Shown here one piece after another: positions 46,603-56,484 of a stretch of DNA of 64,000 nt. The notes beneath the pieces are model-generated. The model was not told the DNA's origin, did no database searches, and was given only the letters and a program-made list of their open reading frames with translations. Source of the stretch: an uncultured Paracoccaceae bacterium (GTDB taxonomy: Bacteria > Pseudomonadota > Alphaproteobacteria > Rhodobacterales > Rhodobacteraceae); assembly GCA_947495295.1 (NCBI GenBank), contig CANLYJ010000001.1, forward strand, positions 1,178,001 through 1,242,000, given 5' to 3'. Every line of letters starts with the position of its first letter. Position 1 is the first letter of the stretch. The position numbers were made by a program, and so were the translations under genes.

Positions 46603-46784
46603 GAACCAAAGGTCCCCATCGTTTTAGCCAAACTCTCGATCTGATTTTCCCGGATCGAAATGCCATCTTCATGGCCGCAATTCAGCAACCTGGGATTGTT
46701 TCTTTAATTGAGATAATCTTCCTTAAGCTTTGGTTAATCTTTGATGCGGTAAGGCTGTATGATAAGCGGGATAGAGGTTTCTTA

Positions 46785-49118
46785 GTGCCGACTGATCAAT
46801 CGTTCGAAATGCCGTCCGGGGTCAGACCTGTGTATATGCGGTTGCCATATCTTCTTGTTGGGCTGGCGGTGCCATGTTTCGTGCTGGCCGTTTTGATCGG
46901 GTCGGCTGGTCCTCGTATGGGCTTGTTGATTGCTGGTTGTATCCTTCTGCTGCTCGGCATTGGCCTGCAGTTAAAACGACATTTTGGTTATCGCCGGGGC
47001 TTCGGTCTGGGTATTGCCGCCCGGGCTTTGATCGCTCAGGATGCCGATGCAGCCTTTTTGACCGATGACACGTATGACGTGCGCCACGTCAACAAGGTTG
47101 GCGCCAGCCGATTTGGCGAGGTTGCTGGTCAGCCGATGGCATCTGTTCTGGGTACGATCATGGCAAGCCCCGATGCCTTGCTGTCGCGGTTGCAGGCAGC
47201 CCTGCATGAAAAGGGGGTTTGCAAAGAGGATATCGTCACCCGTCAAGGGCATTTCCGGTTGGCCGTGTCACGGATCAGCGATGACCAGCTCTTGTGGCGG
47301 CTTGATGATCTTGGTGATGCGGGGAACGCACATAAGAGTAGCGATCAGGGTTGCGCCCTGCCGCAGATGACGGTGCGGCCAAATGGTAATGTTACCACGT
47401 TGAATGCTGCGGCCCGCGCCATGCTGGGGGCCAGCCCTGCGACCCTTTCAGAGGTGATCACGGAGACCCCATTGCGCAGTGGTGAGGTGCATACCGTCAG
47501 CACATTGGCCGGACAGGTTAGTGCGATGGTTGCCGTTCTGGATGGGCGCGACGGTGATCGCGAGATTTATCTGTTGCCCGAAAGTGCGGCAGCAGCGCCG
47601 CGTTTGTTCAACGCGGGCTGGGACGCGATTGAGGATCTGCCTGTTCCACTGATGAAAATATCGCCTGATGGCGATGTGCTCGCCTCCAACCGGGAAGCAA
47701 GGCAGCTTTTGCGGGTTGATGACACAACTGGCAAACGGGTTGCGGATTTGCTGGATGGTCTGGGTCGCCCAATTAATGACTGGTTGCGGGAAGCAGCAGA
47801 GGGCAGGGGCGGCAACATCTCGCAATTCTTGCGGGGACGTAGCGAAAATCAGGATACATTCGTGCAGGTGACCCTGAATATATCGGGTGATCAAACAGAT
47901 ATGCGGCTGATCGCGGTGCTGAATGATGTTACTGAGTTGAAGACGTTGGAAGCCCAGTTTGTCCAGAGTCAGAAGATGCAGGCGATCGGTCAATTGGCCG
48001 GGGGGGTTGCCCATGATTTCAACAACCTGCTGACGGCGATTTCCGGCCATTGTGACCTGTTGTTATTGCGTCACGACGAGGGGGATCAGAACTATAGCGA
48101 CCTGATCCAAATCCATCAAAATGCCAATCGTGCGGCCAGTCTTGTGGGTCAGCTTTTGGCCTATTCGCGCAAACAGAACCTGCAGCCCGAGATCATTGAT
48201 TTACGCGATACCTTGTCCGATTTGACCCATCTGCTGAACCGTCTTGTTGGTGAAAAGGTGACCCTGTCGCTGAACCATGATCCGGCCTTGGCCCAGATCA
48301 AGGCTGATAAACGCCAGCTGGAACAGGTTTTGATGAATCTGGTTGTCAATGCGCGGGATGCGATGCCCAAGGGTGGCGAGATCAAGGTGATGACCGAAAA
48401 CCTGATCCTGAAATCGCAGATGGTCAAGGATCGGGCAGTGGTGCCCCCTGGCGAATATGTTGTCGTCAGGGTCACCGATGAGGGCCACGGCATTCCGCCG
48501 GAAAAACTGCCCAAAATTTTTGAGCCTTTTTATACAACCAAGCGCACAGGTGAGGGGACTGGCCTTGGTCTGTCCACGGCTTACGGGATCGTCAAACAGA
48601 CCGGAGGTTATATTTTTGCGGAAAGTGAAGTCGATCGAGGCACGCAGTTTTCATTGCTGTTCCCAAGCTATGATCTGCCAGTGGCAGAACCGCTGGACGT
48701 ACCCGTAAGAGGGCCTGAGCCGATTAGCAGTGAAGCTGACGGCGTTGTTCTGTTGGTTGAGGATGAAGCACCGGTACGTGCCTTTGCCTCGCGCGCGCTG
48801 CGGTTGCGCGGCTACACTGTGCTGGAAGCTGATTGCGCGGAGGCCGCGCTTGCGATGCTCAAGGATGACGAACTGAACGTCGACATCTTTGTGACTGACG
48901 TCATCATGCCGGGTATGGATGGCCCGACATGGGTGCGCGAAGCGCTGAAAGCGCGGCCTGATACCAAGGTTGTTTTTGTGTCCGGATACGCAGAGGACGC
49001 GTTTGGCGACGAACAATCACGGATCGCCAACTCGGTCTTCCTGCCAAAACCATTTTCGCTCAATGCACTCACCCAGACGGTGCAGGGGCAATTGCAGGAA
49101 CGTTTGGTGTCGGCCTGA
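46785..49118 (+). CDS. cckA: Hybrid sensor histidine kinase CckA
   Basis: About 777 residues from GTG 46785, favoured because AGAGG is eight bases upstream and the stretch before it looks like a promoter; a frame from ATG 46671 would be 815. Two membrane helices (LPYLLVGLAVPCFVLAVLIG, MGLLIAGCILLLLGIGL), two PAS-like regions, the histidine box GGVAHDFNNLLTAISGHCDLL, the ATPase with GHGIPPEKLPKIFEPF and GTGLGLSTAYGIVKQTGG, and a C-terminal receiver (LLVEDEAPVRAF, FVTDVIMPGMDGP). CckA feeds phosphate through ChpT to CtrA, which in this group controls motility, gene transfer agents and recombination genes. Confidence 0.92.
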   Translation: MPTDQSFEMPSGVRPVYMRLPYLLVGLAVPCFVLAVLIGSAGPRMGLLIAGCILLLLGIGLQLKRHFGYRRGFGLGIAARALIAQDADAAFLTDDTYDVRHVNKVGASRFGEVAGQPMASVLGTIMASPDALLSRLQAALHEKGVCKEDIVTRQGHFRLAVSRISDDQLLWRLDDLGDAGNAHKSSDQGCALPQMTVRPNGNVTTLNAAARAMLGASPATLSEVITETPLRSGEVHTVSTLAGQVSAMVAVLDGRDGDREIYLLPESAAAAPRLFNAGWDAIEDLPVPLMKISPDGDVLASNREARQLLRVDDTTGKRVADLLDGLGRPINDWLREAAEGRGGNISQFLRGRSENQDTFVQVTLNISGDQTDMRLIAVLNDVTELKTLEAQFVQSQKMQAIGQLAGGVAHDFNNLLTAISGHCDLLLLRHDEGDQNYSDLIQIHQNANRAASLVGQLLAYSRKQNLQPEIIDLRDTLSDLTHLLNRLVGEKVTLSLNHDPALAQIKADKRQLEQVLMNLVVNARDAMPKGGEIKVMTENLILKSQMVKDRAVVPPGEYVVVRVTDEGHGIPPEKLPKIFEPFYTTKRTGEGTGLGLSTAYGIVKQTGGYIFAESEVDRGTQFSLLFPSYDLPVAEPLDVPVRGPEPISSEADGVVLLVEDEAPVRAFASRALRLRGYTVLEADCAEAALAMLKDDELNVDIFVTDVIMPGMDGPTWVREALKARPDTKVVFVSGYAEDAFGDEQSRIANSVFLPKPFSLNALTQTVQGQLQERLVSA

Positions 49119-49145
49119 TCGGTGGCGTTACCCGCCCATCAGGCC
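49112..49145. terminator. Hairpin shared by the convergent cckA and glk 3' ends
   Basis: GGCCTGAT (49112-49119) pairs with ATCAGGCC (49138-49145), with an inner GGCG/CGCC stem. It covers both stops and lacks a T run. Probably a two-way transcription end. Confidence 0.4.
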
Positions 49146-50102
49146 ATGTAGATGCGCGGCCGAACCTGTCAGGGCGGCATAATCATCTTCGATGACATGG
49201 ACTGCGAAATTGCCCATGAAACCTGCAAACCGGCCTTTGTCACGGAAGGCTTCACCAAACCCAAAGTGGGTCAAATGTGGGGCAAACGCCCGCGCGACAC
49301 CGCCAACAAGGTAGACCCCGCCAAAGGGCAATTGGATCAATGACAGGTTGCCACAAACGGTGCCAAGGATCCGGGTGAATAGCTGCGCTGCATCGTCGGC
49401 GCGTGGGTCGCCGCCATCTGCGCAGGCTCCCATGATGTCCTTGGCGGCGCGTTCGCGCGGGTCATCTGCCTCGTGTCCCAAAAACGCATAAACACGTTCC
49501 AGACCGCGACCTGACAAAACATCCTCGACCGCCGGAAAACCATGTGCGGTGGACACAAATTGACATAGCCGCAATTCACGTTCTGTCCTGATCGGCAAAT
49601 TGGCATGGCCGCTTTCAGAGGGGGTGACGATCCGGCCTTGTTCAAGATCATAGACCGGGGCTGCGTTAAAGCCCGTGCCGATACCAACGACGAGCTTCGC
49701 GGCATTTGGCTGCCCCTCCGGCCCGTCAAGAATGGTGCGGATGTTTTCGGGCGCAATATGTCCCAACGCATGACCCTGCGCCTGTAAGTCATTGAGGATG
49801 GCGACCGTTTCCGCACGGGTGGCACGGATCAGTGTGTCTTTGTCAATAGCCCAGTCCAAATTGGTCATCGTCGCCCGTCCGTCGCGGACTGGGCCTGCGA
49901 CGGCGACACATGCAGCAATCGGGTCAACACCGTCTTCATCTGCGATGTACCGCCGCAATACGGCCTCAAGACCCGGAAAATCGCTGTTGCGATAGCGCCG
50001 GATCGTGCCATCCACAATGCTGCGCCCATCGGCAAGCGCAACACGGGTGTTCGTGCCACCGATATCGGCGACAAGTGCGTATTTGTCTTTGGGGTGGCCC
50101 AT
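49128..50102 (-). CDS. glk: Glucokinase
   Basis: 324 residues. The phosphate-binding ALVADIGGTNTRVALADG opens the protein, and VGIGTGFNAAPVYDL, ESGHANLP and VYLVGGVARAFAPHL are glucokinase (ROK-independent, Glk family) segments. It phosphorylates glucose released by the neighbouring glycosidases. It lies eight bases after the GH1 gene in the minus-strand operon aglR-bgl-glk. Confidence 0.92.
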   Translation of the reverse strand: MGHPKDKYALVADIGGTNTRVALADGRSIVDGTIRRYRNSDFPGLEAVLRRYIADEDGVDPIAACVAVAGPVRDGRATMTNLDWAIDKDTLIRATRAETVAILNDLQAQGHALGHIAPENIRTILDGPEGQPNAAKLVVGIGTGFNAAPVYDLEQGRIVTPSESGHANLPIRTERELRLCQFVSTAHGFPAVEDVLSGRGLERVYAFLGHEADDPRERAAKDIMGACADGGDPRADDAAQLFTRILGTVCGNLSLIQLPFGGVYLVGGVARAFAPHLTHFGFGEAFRDKGRFAGFMGNFAVHVIEDDYAALTGSAAHLHGLMGG

Positions 50103-50110
50103 AGCTTTCC

Positions 50111-51433
50111 TTAGTGCGCGATGGCGCGTTTGAGCGCGTGATAGGATGCTTTCGGCGTGCGCTTCAAGGTGTCAAAGTCGACATGCACGATGCCAAACCG
50201 TTTTTCATAGCCAAACGCCCATTCGTAATTATCCAGCAGTGACCAGTAAAAGAACCCCTGCACATTCGCGCCGTCGGCGATGGCCTGTTTGGCGGCCAGA
50301 AAATGGTCAGACACGAATTGCATTCGTTCAGGGTCATAGACCGCACCGTTTTCGACCCTGTCATCCCAGGCCATACCGTTTTCGGTGACATAAAGCGGCA
50401 TATCCCCCACATAATCCTGTGCTATGCGGGTCAGAAAATGGTGCAGTCCGGCCGGATAGATTTCCCAATCCATCTGCGTTGTAGCCAAATGCCCAGGTAC
50501 GGTTTTCATTGCTGGCCATGGCGCGCTGGGATCGGCTGCCATTTGATGGCGGGTGTAATAGTTCACACCAAGCCAGTCGATGGGTTGGCTGATCTGCGCC
50601 ATGTCATCTTGCCAGCCGTCAGGCATATGGTCACCAAAGCCGTTCAGCACCTCTTGCGGGTAGGTGCCTTTTGCAATCGCCTCAACGAACCAACGGTTGA
50701 TGATCGCGTCTTGCAGGTTGGCGGCCTCGGCTGCTGCGGGGGACGTATCAGCCGGGCTAGTATGGTCGAAATTCAGCACCACGCCGCAGTTCTTCATGCC
50801 CTTTTCGCGCAGGCGCGACATGGCCACGCCATGCGCCAGATTGATATGATGCATCGCGCGTGCTGTGGCCCGGATATCGCGCAGACCGGGCGCGTGGTGG
50901 CCCAGAAAATGCGATAGAAAGCTGACGCACCACGGTTCGTTGATGGTCGCAATGGCATGGACCCGGTCGCCGATCCGGTCAGTGATCGCATCTGTGAAAT
51001 CGCCGAAATAATGTGTGGTATCGCGGTTGGTCCATCCGCCCTTGTCGGCCAATGCCGATGGAAGTTCCCAATGATAAAGCGTCTGAAATGGCTTCAGACC
51101 CCGCTCCAACATCGCATCAACAAGTCGGTCGTAGAAATCGAGACCCTCAGGATTGACAGTTTGCCCATCGGGCATCACTCGCGCCCACGAGGTGGAAAAC
51201 CGGTAGGCATCCATGCCTGCGTCTTTCAGCAGATCAAGATCTTCGGCAAAGCGGTGATAGTGATCACAGGCCAGCGCCCCATCTTCTGCGCGGATCACGT
51301 TGCCGGGTGTCGCGGCGAATGTGTCCCAGTGAGTTGGCCCGGCGCCGCCAAACCCATGCCCTTCGATTTGATAGGCGGCAGTGGCTGCACCAAACAGGAA
51401 ACCGTCTGGAAAATCAGTGCGATTGAAGTCCAT
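50111..51433 (-). CDS. GH1 beta-glucosidase
   Basis: 440 residues, standard for family GH1. It starts DFPDGFLFGAATAAYQIEG; the acid/base glutamate is in ATINEPWCVSF and the nucleophile in LYVTENGMAWDD. It splits beta-linked glucosides to glucose. No signal peptide, so it acts in the cytoplasm on imported sugars. It lies between aglR and glk, two bases after aglR. Confidence 0.93.
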   Translation of the reverse strand: MDFNRTDFPDGFLFGAATAAYQIEGHGFGGAGPTHWDTFAATPGNVIRAEDGALACDHYHRFAEDLDLLKDAGMDAYRFSTSWARVMPDGQTVNPEGLDFYDRLVDAMLERGLKPFQTLYHWELPSALADKGGWTNRDTTHYFGDFTDAITDRIGDRVHAIATINEPWCVSFLSHFLGHHAPGLRDIRATARAMHHINLAHGVAMSRLREKGMKNCGVVLNFDHTSPADTSPAAAEAANLQDAIINRWFVEAIAKGTYPQEVLNGFGDHMPDGWQDDMAQISQPIDWLGVNYYTRHQMAADPSAPWPAMKTVPGHLATTQMDWEIYPAGLHHFLTRIAQDYVGDMPLYVTENGMAWDDRVENGAVYDPERMQFVSDHFLAAKQAIADGANVQGFFYWSLLDNYEWAFGYEKRFGIVHVDFDTLKRTPKASYHALKRAIAH

Positions 51434-51435
51434 TC

Positions 51436-52467
51436 TTAATCCTTTCGCGGGGCAGGGCCGGTTGATCCACCGACCATCAGTTCCGCTTCGAGCAGGACGT
51501 GTTGTGGCGGGCGGCCCGGGTCAGCGACCGTATCAAGCAACATCATTGCCAGTCTGCGTCCGGCTTCACGCACAGAAGAGCGTGTTGCGGTAAAAATCGG
51601 AATTTCATCGCCGTTTTGCAGGTAGGATAATGCGTCATCATGGGTGATGATCGACACGTCCTTGCCCATCACAAGCCCGCGTTCCTCGATAGCGCGCCGC
51701 GCCCCCAATGCGCAGATCAGCGAAGAGGCGACGATAGCGGTCGGCGCATCATCCTGATCCAGCATGTCTCGGGTTGTTTGATAGCCGAAAACTTCGGTCA
51801 TTTCGCCTGAACGCATCAGCGCGGGATCAATGGCGATGCCGCGGCCCGTCAACGCATCTTCGTAGCCGGTCCTACGCCTATGCGCGAAATCCATCACCTC
51901 AAGCCCGTTGATCAAGGCGATCCGTTGATGCCCCAGATCAAGAAGGAAGTTTGTTGCCCGCTCAAATGCACTGCGGTTATTGACGTCGAGCCACGTGTAA
52001 GGCGTGGTGCTGCCCGAGGCGCGACCATGCACGGCAAAGGGCATCTGCAATTCATGCAGCAAAGGCAGCCGATCGTCATCCATACGCGGCCCGTGGACGA
52101 TGACGCCATCAACGGCACGGCGCGATTTCAGGCCGCGATAAATCTGTTCTTCGTTGTCATCATCAACGATGGACAGGATCATTTCATATCCTTGCCGTGC
52201 ATAAGTTTCGCCCGCGCCTGCGATGAAGTCACCAAAGATCGGGTTTACCATCTCGTGTTTGCTGGACACTGGGATAACGTGACCGATGGCAAGCGCCTGA
52301 CCTGTTGCAAGGCCTTTGGCGCGGGTGCTGGGCCGGTAATTGAAAGCTTGCGCCGCCTCTTCGACACGCTTGCGTGTGGCCGCGCTCACCTCTGGATAGC
52401 CGTTCAGGGCACGGCTGACCGTGGTTTGGCTAAGTCCCAGTTCTTGAGAGAGTTCCTTGAGGTTCAT
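51436..52467 (-). CDS. aglR: LacI-family regulator of the alpha-glucoside locus
   Basis: 343 residues with the N-terminal helix-turn-helix NLKELSQELGLSQTTVSRALNGYPEVSAATRKRVEEAA and a sugar-binding sensor domain. It is divergent from aglE, with two LacI-type operators in between (52485-52494 and 52644-52657). It probably represses transport and hydrolysis genes in both directions until an alpha-glucoside is present. Confidence 0.9.
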   Translation of the reverse strand: MNLKELSQELGLSQTTVSRALNGYPEVSAATRKRVEEAAQAFNYRPSTRAKGLATGQALAIGHVIPVSSKHEMVNPIFGDFIAGAGETYARQGYEMILSIVDDDNEEQIYRGLKSRRAVDGVIVHGPRMDDDRLPLLHELQMPFAVHGRASGSTTPYTWLDVNNRSAFERATNFLLDLGHQRIALINGLEVMDFAHRRRTGYEDALTGRGIAIDPALMRSGEMTEVFGYQTTRDMLDQDDAPTAIVASSLICALGARRAIEERGLVMGKDVSIITHDDALSYLQNGDEIPIFTATRSSVREAGRRLAMMLLDTVADPGRPPQHVLLEAELMVGGSTGPAPRKD

Positions 52468-52484
52468 ATACTCTTCTGTCAGTC

Positions 52485-52494
52485 AAAGCGCTTT
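52485..52494. promoter_or_regulatory. LacI-type operator near aglR
   Basis: AAAGCGCTTT, the 10-base core of LacI/GalR-family operators, 18 bases upstream of the aglR start. Probably used for autoregulation by AglR. Confidence 0.65.
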
Positions 52495-52643
52495 CAAACG
52501 CATCCCCGTCAACTATCGCGATGTCGTCGCCGATTGTCACCGTAATCGTTTCAGTAACCTTTGAATTGTAGAAATCCAAGCGTTTTTTACAAACTTCCGC
52601 GTTCTGTTGACAGATGCCGCGCGTTCATGAAAGGTGTCCCCAT

Positions 52644-52657
52644 CCAAAGCGCTTTGG
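52644..52657. promoter_or_regulatory. LacI-type operator upstream of aglE
   Basis: CCAAAGCGCTTTGG, a perfect 14-base palindrome with the same core as at 52485, 92 bases before the aglE start. Confidence 0.75.
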
Positions 52658-52749
52658 GTATGATTCCATCGCGCGGGTGATATAGTGGGTTGCACAGCTT
52701 GTGGAATCATGAGGAGACACGCTGACGCAGCGTGATTGGGAGGAACAAA

Positions 52750-54108
52750 ATGACAGTGAAACTCTATGCCAGTGTGGCCGCGATTGCCCTGACTGCCGGT
52801 GCGGCGCAGGCTGACGGCCACCTTGCTTTTACACCCGGCGAAGGTGACTTCAGCTGGGACAGCTACAATGCGTGGGCGGAAAATGCCCCTGACCTGAGCG
52901 GGCAAAGCGTGACGGTCTTTGGCCCATGGTTGGCGCCGGAAGATGATATCTTCCGTTCCGCAATTGCTTATTTCGTCGATGCGACAGGGGCCAATGTGAC
53001 CTACACAGGGTCTGACGGTTTCGAGCAGCAGATCGTGATCGACGCTGAGGCAGGTTCACCCCCGAACATCGCCGTTTTCCCACAGCCTGGTCTGGCTGCT
53101 GATCTGGCATCACGCGGTCTTTTGGACCCGCTGGGTGGCGATATGGCAAGCTGGGTTGCGGAAAACTATGCCGCTGGCCCTTCATGGGTTGACCTTGGCA
53201 CATATGCAGACGCCTCTGGCGAAGATCAGTTCTATGGCTTCTTTTACAACGTCAATGTGAAGTCGCTGGTCTGGTACAGCCCGGAAAACTTCGAAGACGC
53301 GGGCTATGAAGTGCCTGAAACCATGGAAGATTTGATTGCACTGTCCGAGCAGATCATCGCAGATGGCGAAACGCCTTGGTGCATTGGTCTGGGGTCCGGT
53401 CCCGCAACAGGTTGGCCAGCGACCGATTGGGTCGAAGACATCATGCTGCGCACACAGGCGCCTGAAGTCTATGACCAGTGGGTGTCCAACGAGATCCCGT
53501 TTAACGATCCAAAGGTGCTTGAAGCAATTGAAACCTTTGGCATGTTTGCCCGGAATGACGACATGGTCGCTGGTGGCTCTGCCGCCGTAGGGTCCACCGA
53601 TTTCCGCGACAGCCCGACTGGCATGTTCTCATCCCCGCCGCAGTGCTACATGCACCGTCAGGCGTCCTTCGCCAGCGCGTTCTTCCCCGATGACGTGGTC
53701 GTGGGCGAAGATGCCGACTTCTTCTACTTCCCGGCATTTGAAGAAAAAGATCTGGGTAAACCAGTTCTGGGCGGTGGTACGTTGATGGCTGTCACACAGG
53801 CATCTGATGCAACAACTGCGTTTGTTGACTACCTAAAGCTGCCGATCGCGCATGAGGTGATGATGGCCCAGACCGGGTTCCTGACGCCACATACTGGTGT
53901 CAATCTGGACACCTACAAAGATGGTGTTCTGCGTGGTCAGGGTGAGATTCTGCTGAACGCCACAACGTTCCGGTTCGACGCATCTGACCTGATGCCCGGT
54001 GCCGTTGGTCAGGGTTCATTCTGGACAGGTATGGTTGACTATGTTGGTGGGACATCTGCCGAAGATGTCGCTGCTGCTATTCAGTCCAGCTGGGATGCTG
54101 CAAAGTAG
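52750..54108 (+). CDS. aglE: Alpha-glucoside ABC transporter, sugar-binding protein
   Basis: 452 residues from ATG 52750 (GGGAGG upstream). A signal peptide (VKLYASVAAIALTAGAAQADG) is followed by the extracellular binding protein of the AglE family. The mature protein opens HLAFTPGEGDFSWDSYNAW. It captures trehalose/sucrose/maltose-type sugars in the periplasm. First gene of aglEFGAK. Confidence 0.93.
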   Translation: MTVKLYASVAAIALTAGAAQADGHLAFTPGEGDFSWDSYNAWAENAPDLSGQSVTVFGPWLAPEDDIFRSAIAYFVDATGANVTYTGSDGFEQQIVIDAEAGSPPNIAVFPQPGLAADLASRGLLDPLGGDMASWVAENYAAGPSWVDLGTYADASGEDQFYGFFYNVNVKSLVWYSPENFEDAGYEVPETMEDLIALSEQIIADGETPWCIGLGSGPATGWPATDWVEDIMLRTQAPEVYDQWVSNEIPFNDPKVLEAIETFGMFARNDDMVAGGSAAVGSTDFRDSPTGMFSSPPQCYMHRQASFASAFFPDDVVVGEDADFFYFPAFEEKDLGKPVLGGGTLMAVTQASDATTAFVDYLKLPIAHEVMMAQTGFLTPHTGVNLDTYKDGVLRGQGEILLNATTFRFDASDLMPGAVGQGSFWTGMVDYVGGTSAEDVAAAIQSSWDAAK

Positions 54109-54220
54109 GCGCGACTTCTATCGCAAATGCATAAGAAATGTTCGGACGGTGGCCCGTCCGAACAATCAGGCGGCAGAACGTATTGCCGCACGTGATACAT
54201 AGCGACGGGGGGAGGAAGCC

Positions 54221-55228
54221 ATGCATCCAGCACTGCAAGGTTTATTGACAATTGTTATCGGCGTAGGCGGCTGTGTCGGCTACTTCTATTCCGCAAATCT
54301 GTTTCTCGATAAGGTGTTGTTCAAGGCCGAAGGGCCGAATGCAGGACGCAACATCAACCGGGCGAACATGATCCGGCCATGGCTGTTTTTGCTGCCCGCC
54401 ATCATCGCCTTGGGTCTTTATCTGGCTTACCCCGTGGTCGCGACATTGCGGCTGAGTTTTCTGGAGCGCCTTCCGGGCAATGAGTTCGGCTTTGTCGGGT
54501 TCGACAACTACAGCAAGATGTTCGCAGAACCGAAATTCATCGAGGCGATGAAAAACAACGTTCTCTGGCTCATCATTGTGCCTGCGGCAGCGACCGGGTT
54601 TGGCCTGCTGGCTGCGCAGCTGACAGATCGACTGAGCTGGGGCAATATCGCGAAATCCATCGTCTTTATGCCTATGGCGATCTCCTTTGTTGGCGCCGCC
54701 GTGATCTTTAAACTGGTCTACGAAGCCCGTCCTGAGGATGTGGCCCAGATTGGCATTCTGAACCATCTTTATCTGGTATTTGGTGGGGCGGAGCCGCAGC
54801 AATGGTTGCAAATCCCGTTCTGGAATAACCTGTTCCTGATGGTAGTTCTGATTTGGATCCAGACCGGCTTTGCCATGGTGATCCTGTCGGCAGCCTTGCG
54901 TGGTATTCCCGAGGAAACCGTGGAAGCCGCGATTATCGACGGGGCCAACCCGTTCCAGATATTCTTCAAGATCAAGATACCGCAGATCATGTCCACCATC
55001 GTCGTGGTTTGGACCACGATCACCATTGCGACGCTAAAGGTGTTCGACATCGTGTTTGCGATGACCAACGGCCAATGGGAAACGCAGGTTCTTGCCAATT
55101 ACATGTATGACAAACTGTTCCGCGCCAATGATTGGGGCATGGGGTCCGCGTCAGCGATGATCATCATGCTGATGGTGACGCCGATCCTGGTCTGGAACGT
55201 CTATAATGCTCGTAAGGAGATGCGCTGA
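54221..55228 (+). CDS. aglF: Alpha-glucoside ABC transporter, permease AglF
   Basis: 335 residues, six to seven membrane helices with an extra N-terminal segment (LQGLLTIVIGVGGCVGYFYSANLFL) typical for AglF. The permease signature is RGIPEETVEAAIIDGANPFQIFFKIKIPQIM. GGGGGAGG precedes ATG 54221. Its stop shares one base with the start of aglG. Confidence 0.92.
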   Translation: MHPALQGLLTIVIGVGGCVGYFYSANLFLDKVLFKAEGPNAGRNINRANMIRPWLFLLPAIIALGLYLAYPVVATLRLSFLERLPGNEFGFVGFDNYSKMFAEPKFIEAMKNNVLWLIIVPAAATGFGLLAAQLTDRLSWGNIAKSIVFMPMAISFVGAAVIFKLVYEARPEDVAQIGILNHLYLVFGGAEPQQWLQIPFWNNLFLMVVLIWIQTGFAMVILSAALRGIPEETVEAAIIDGANPFQIFFKIKIPQIMSTIVVVWTTITIATLKVFDIVFAMTNGQWETQVLANYMYDKLFRANDWGMGSASAMIIMLMVTPILVWNVYNARKEMR

Positions 55229-56385
55229 TGGATGCGATTGCTGGAAGAAAGCCCATCGTTGTCTGGGCGCTGAATATCTCGGTCGTGCTGTTGGTGCTGC
55301 TGTGGCTGTTCCCGACGCTTGGCTTGTTTGTATCGTCTTTCCGGACCGGTGATCAGATCACTGCGTCGGGTTGGTGGTCATCACTTTTTGCGTCAGAGCA
55401 GACATTGCAAATTCGGGCTGCTGATCCTGATGATAACCGGGTCGATCTGGGCAATGGCCGCTACATGGTCGAGGGCAATATCTTTGGTGAGGAAGCCTTT
55501 GGCGGTGAAATGACCGCATGGGGCACATCCAGCCGGAACCTTGGTGCCAATGCGCCCGGCGACACGGCTGATTTGGGCGATGGAGAGACGTTCACCCTGA
55601 ACGCTGACGGGACTTATGTCTGGGAGGGCGACGATGATCAGATCAGCGGGCGTGCCCAGCGTGTCTTTGTTGATGCGACCACCCCGCCTGATTTCACATT
55701 GCAGAACTATAACTTTGTTTTGTTTGATGAAAACAACTCCGAAGGGATGGCCAAGGCGTTCTTTAACACGCTGACCGTGGTGATCCCGGCAACGATCATT
55801 CCGATCCTGATTGCGGCTTTTGCGGCTTATGCGCTGGCCTGGATGGACTTTCCGGGGCGCGCGATCCTGATTGCGATTGTGGTTGGACTGTTGGTTGTGC
55901 CGCTGCAACTCGCGCTGATCCCGCTGTTATCACTGCATAACGCGATTGGGATCGGCAAAGGGTATCTGGGGGTTTGGCTGGCCCATACCGGTTTTGGCCT
56001 GCCGCTCGCCATCTATCTGCTGCGTAACTATATGGTCGGTCTGCCACGCGATATCATCGAAAACGCCAAGGTAGACGGGGCGACGGATTTCCAGATCTTC
56101 ACCAAGATCATTCTGCCGCTGTCTTTCCCGGCGCTCGCGTCCTTTGCGATCTTCCAGTTCCTGTGGACATGGAACGACCTGCTGGTGGCACTGGTTTTCC
56201 TGATTGATGCATCTGGGCAAACCACGGTGATGACCAAGCAAATTGTCGAGTTGTTGGGCACGCGTGGGGGGGATTGGGAAATCCTCGCGACATCGGCCTT
56301 TGTGTCGATTGCGGTGCCGCTCGCGGTGTTCTTTGCGATGCAAAAATACCTTGTCCGGGGCCTGCTGGCAGGGTCGGTAAAGTAG
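55228..56385 (+). CDS. aglG: Alpha-glucoside ABC transporter, permease AglG
   Basis: 385 residues. After the first membrane helix there is a periplasmic insert of about 110 residues (GRYMVEGNIFGEEAFGGE, NADGTYVWEGDDDQ), as in other AglG proteins, then five helices and the signature LPRDIIENAKVDGATDFQIFTKIILPLS. It pairs with AglF in the membrane. Followed by a large palindromic repeat before aglA. Confidence 0.92.
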   Translation: MDAIAGRKPIVVWALNISVVLLVLLWLFPTLGLFVSSFRTGDQITASGWWSSLFASEQTLQIRAADPDDNRVDLGNGRYMVEGNIFGEEAFGGEMTAWGTSSRNLGANAPGDTADLGDGETFTLNADGTYVWEGDDDQISGRAQRVFVDATTPPDFTLQNYNFVLFDENNSEGMAKAFFNTLTVVIPATIIPILIAAFAAYALAWMDFPGRAILIAIVVGLLVVPLQLALIPLLSLHNAIGIGKGYLGVWLAHTGFGLPLAIYLLRNYMVGLPRDIIENAKVDGATDFQIFTKIILPLSFPALASFAIFQFLWTWNDLLVALVFLIDASGQTTVMTKQIVELLGTRGGDWEILATSAFVSIAVPLAVFFAMQKYLVRGLLAGSVK

Positions 56386-56392
56386 TGACAAT

Positions 56393-56459
56393 CGTCCCGG
56401 ACTTGATCCGGGACCTCAACCAAGCGGCCCGGTAGAGGTCCCGGATCAAGTCCGGGACG
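56393..56459. repeat. REP-like palindromic repeat between aglG and aglA
   Basis: Two 25-base arms, 56393-56417 and 56435-56459, are perfect inverted copies around a 17-base loop. Each arm starts CGTCCCGGACTTGATCCGGG, itself nearly palindromic. This is a common form of dispersed extragenic repeat in alphaproteobacteria. In the transcript it would form a long stem after aglG. Confidence 0.85.
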
Positions 56460-56484
56460 GGCAGAGCGACAGGAAAGAACGGCG

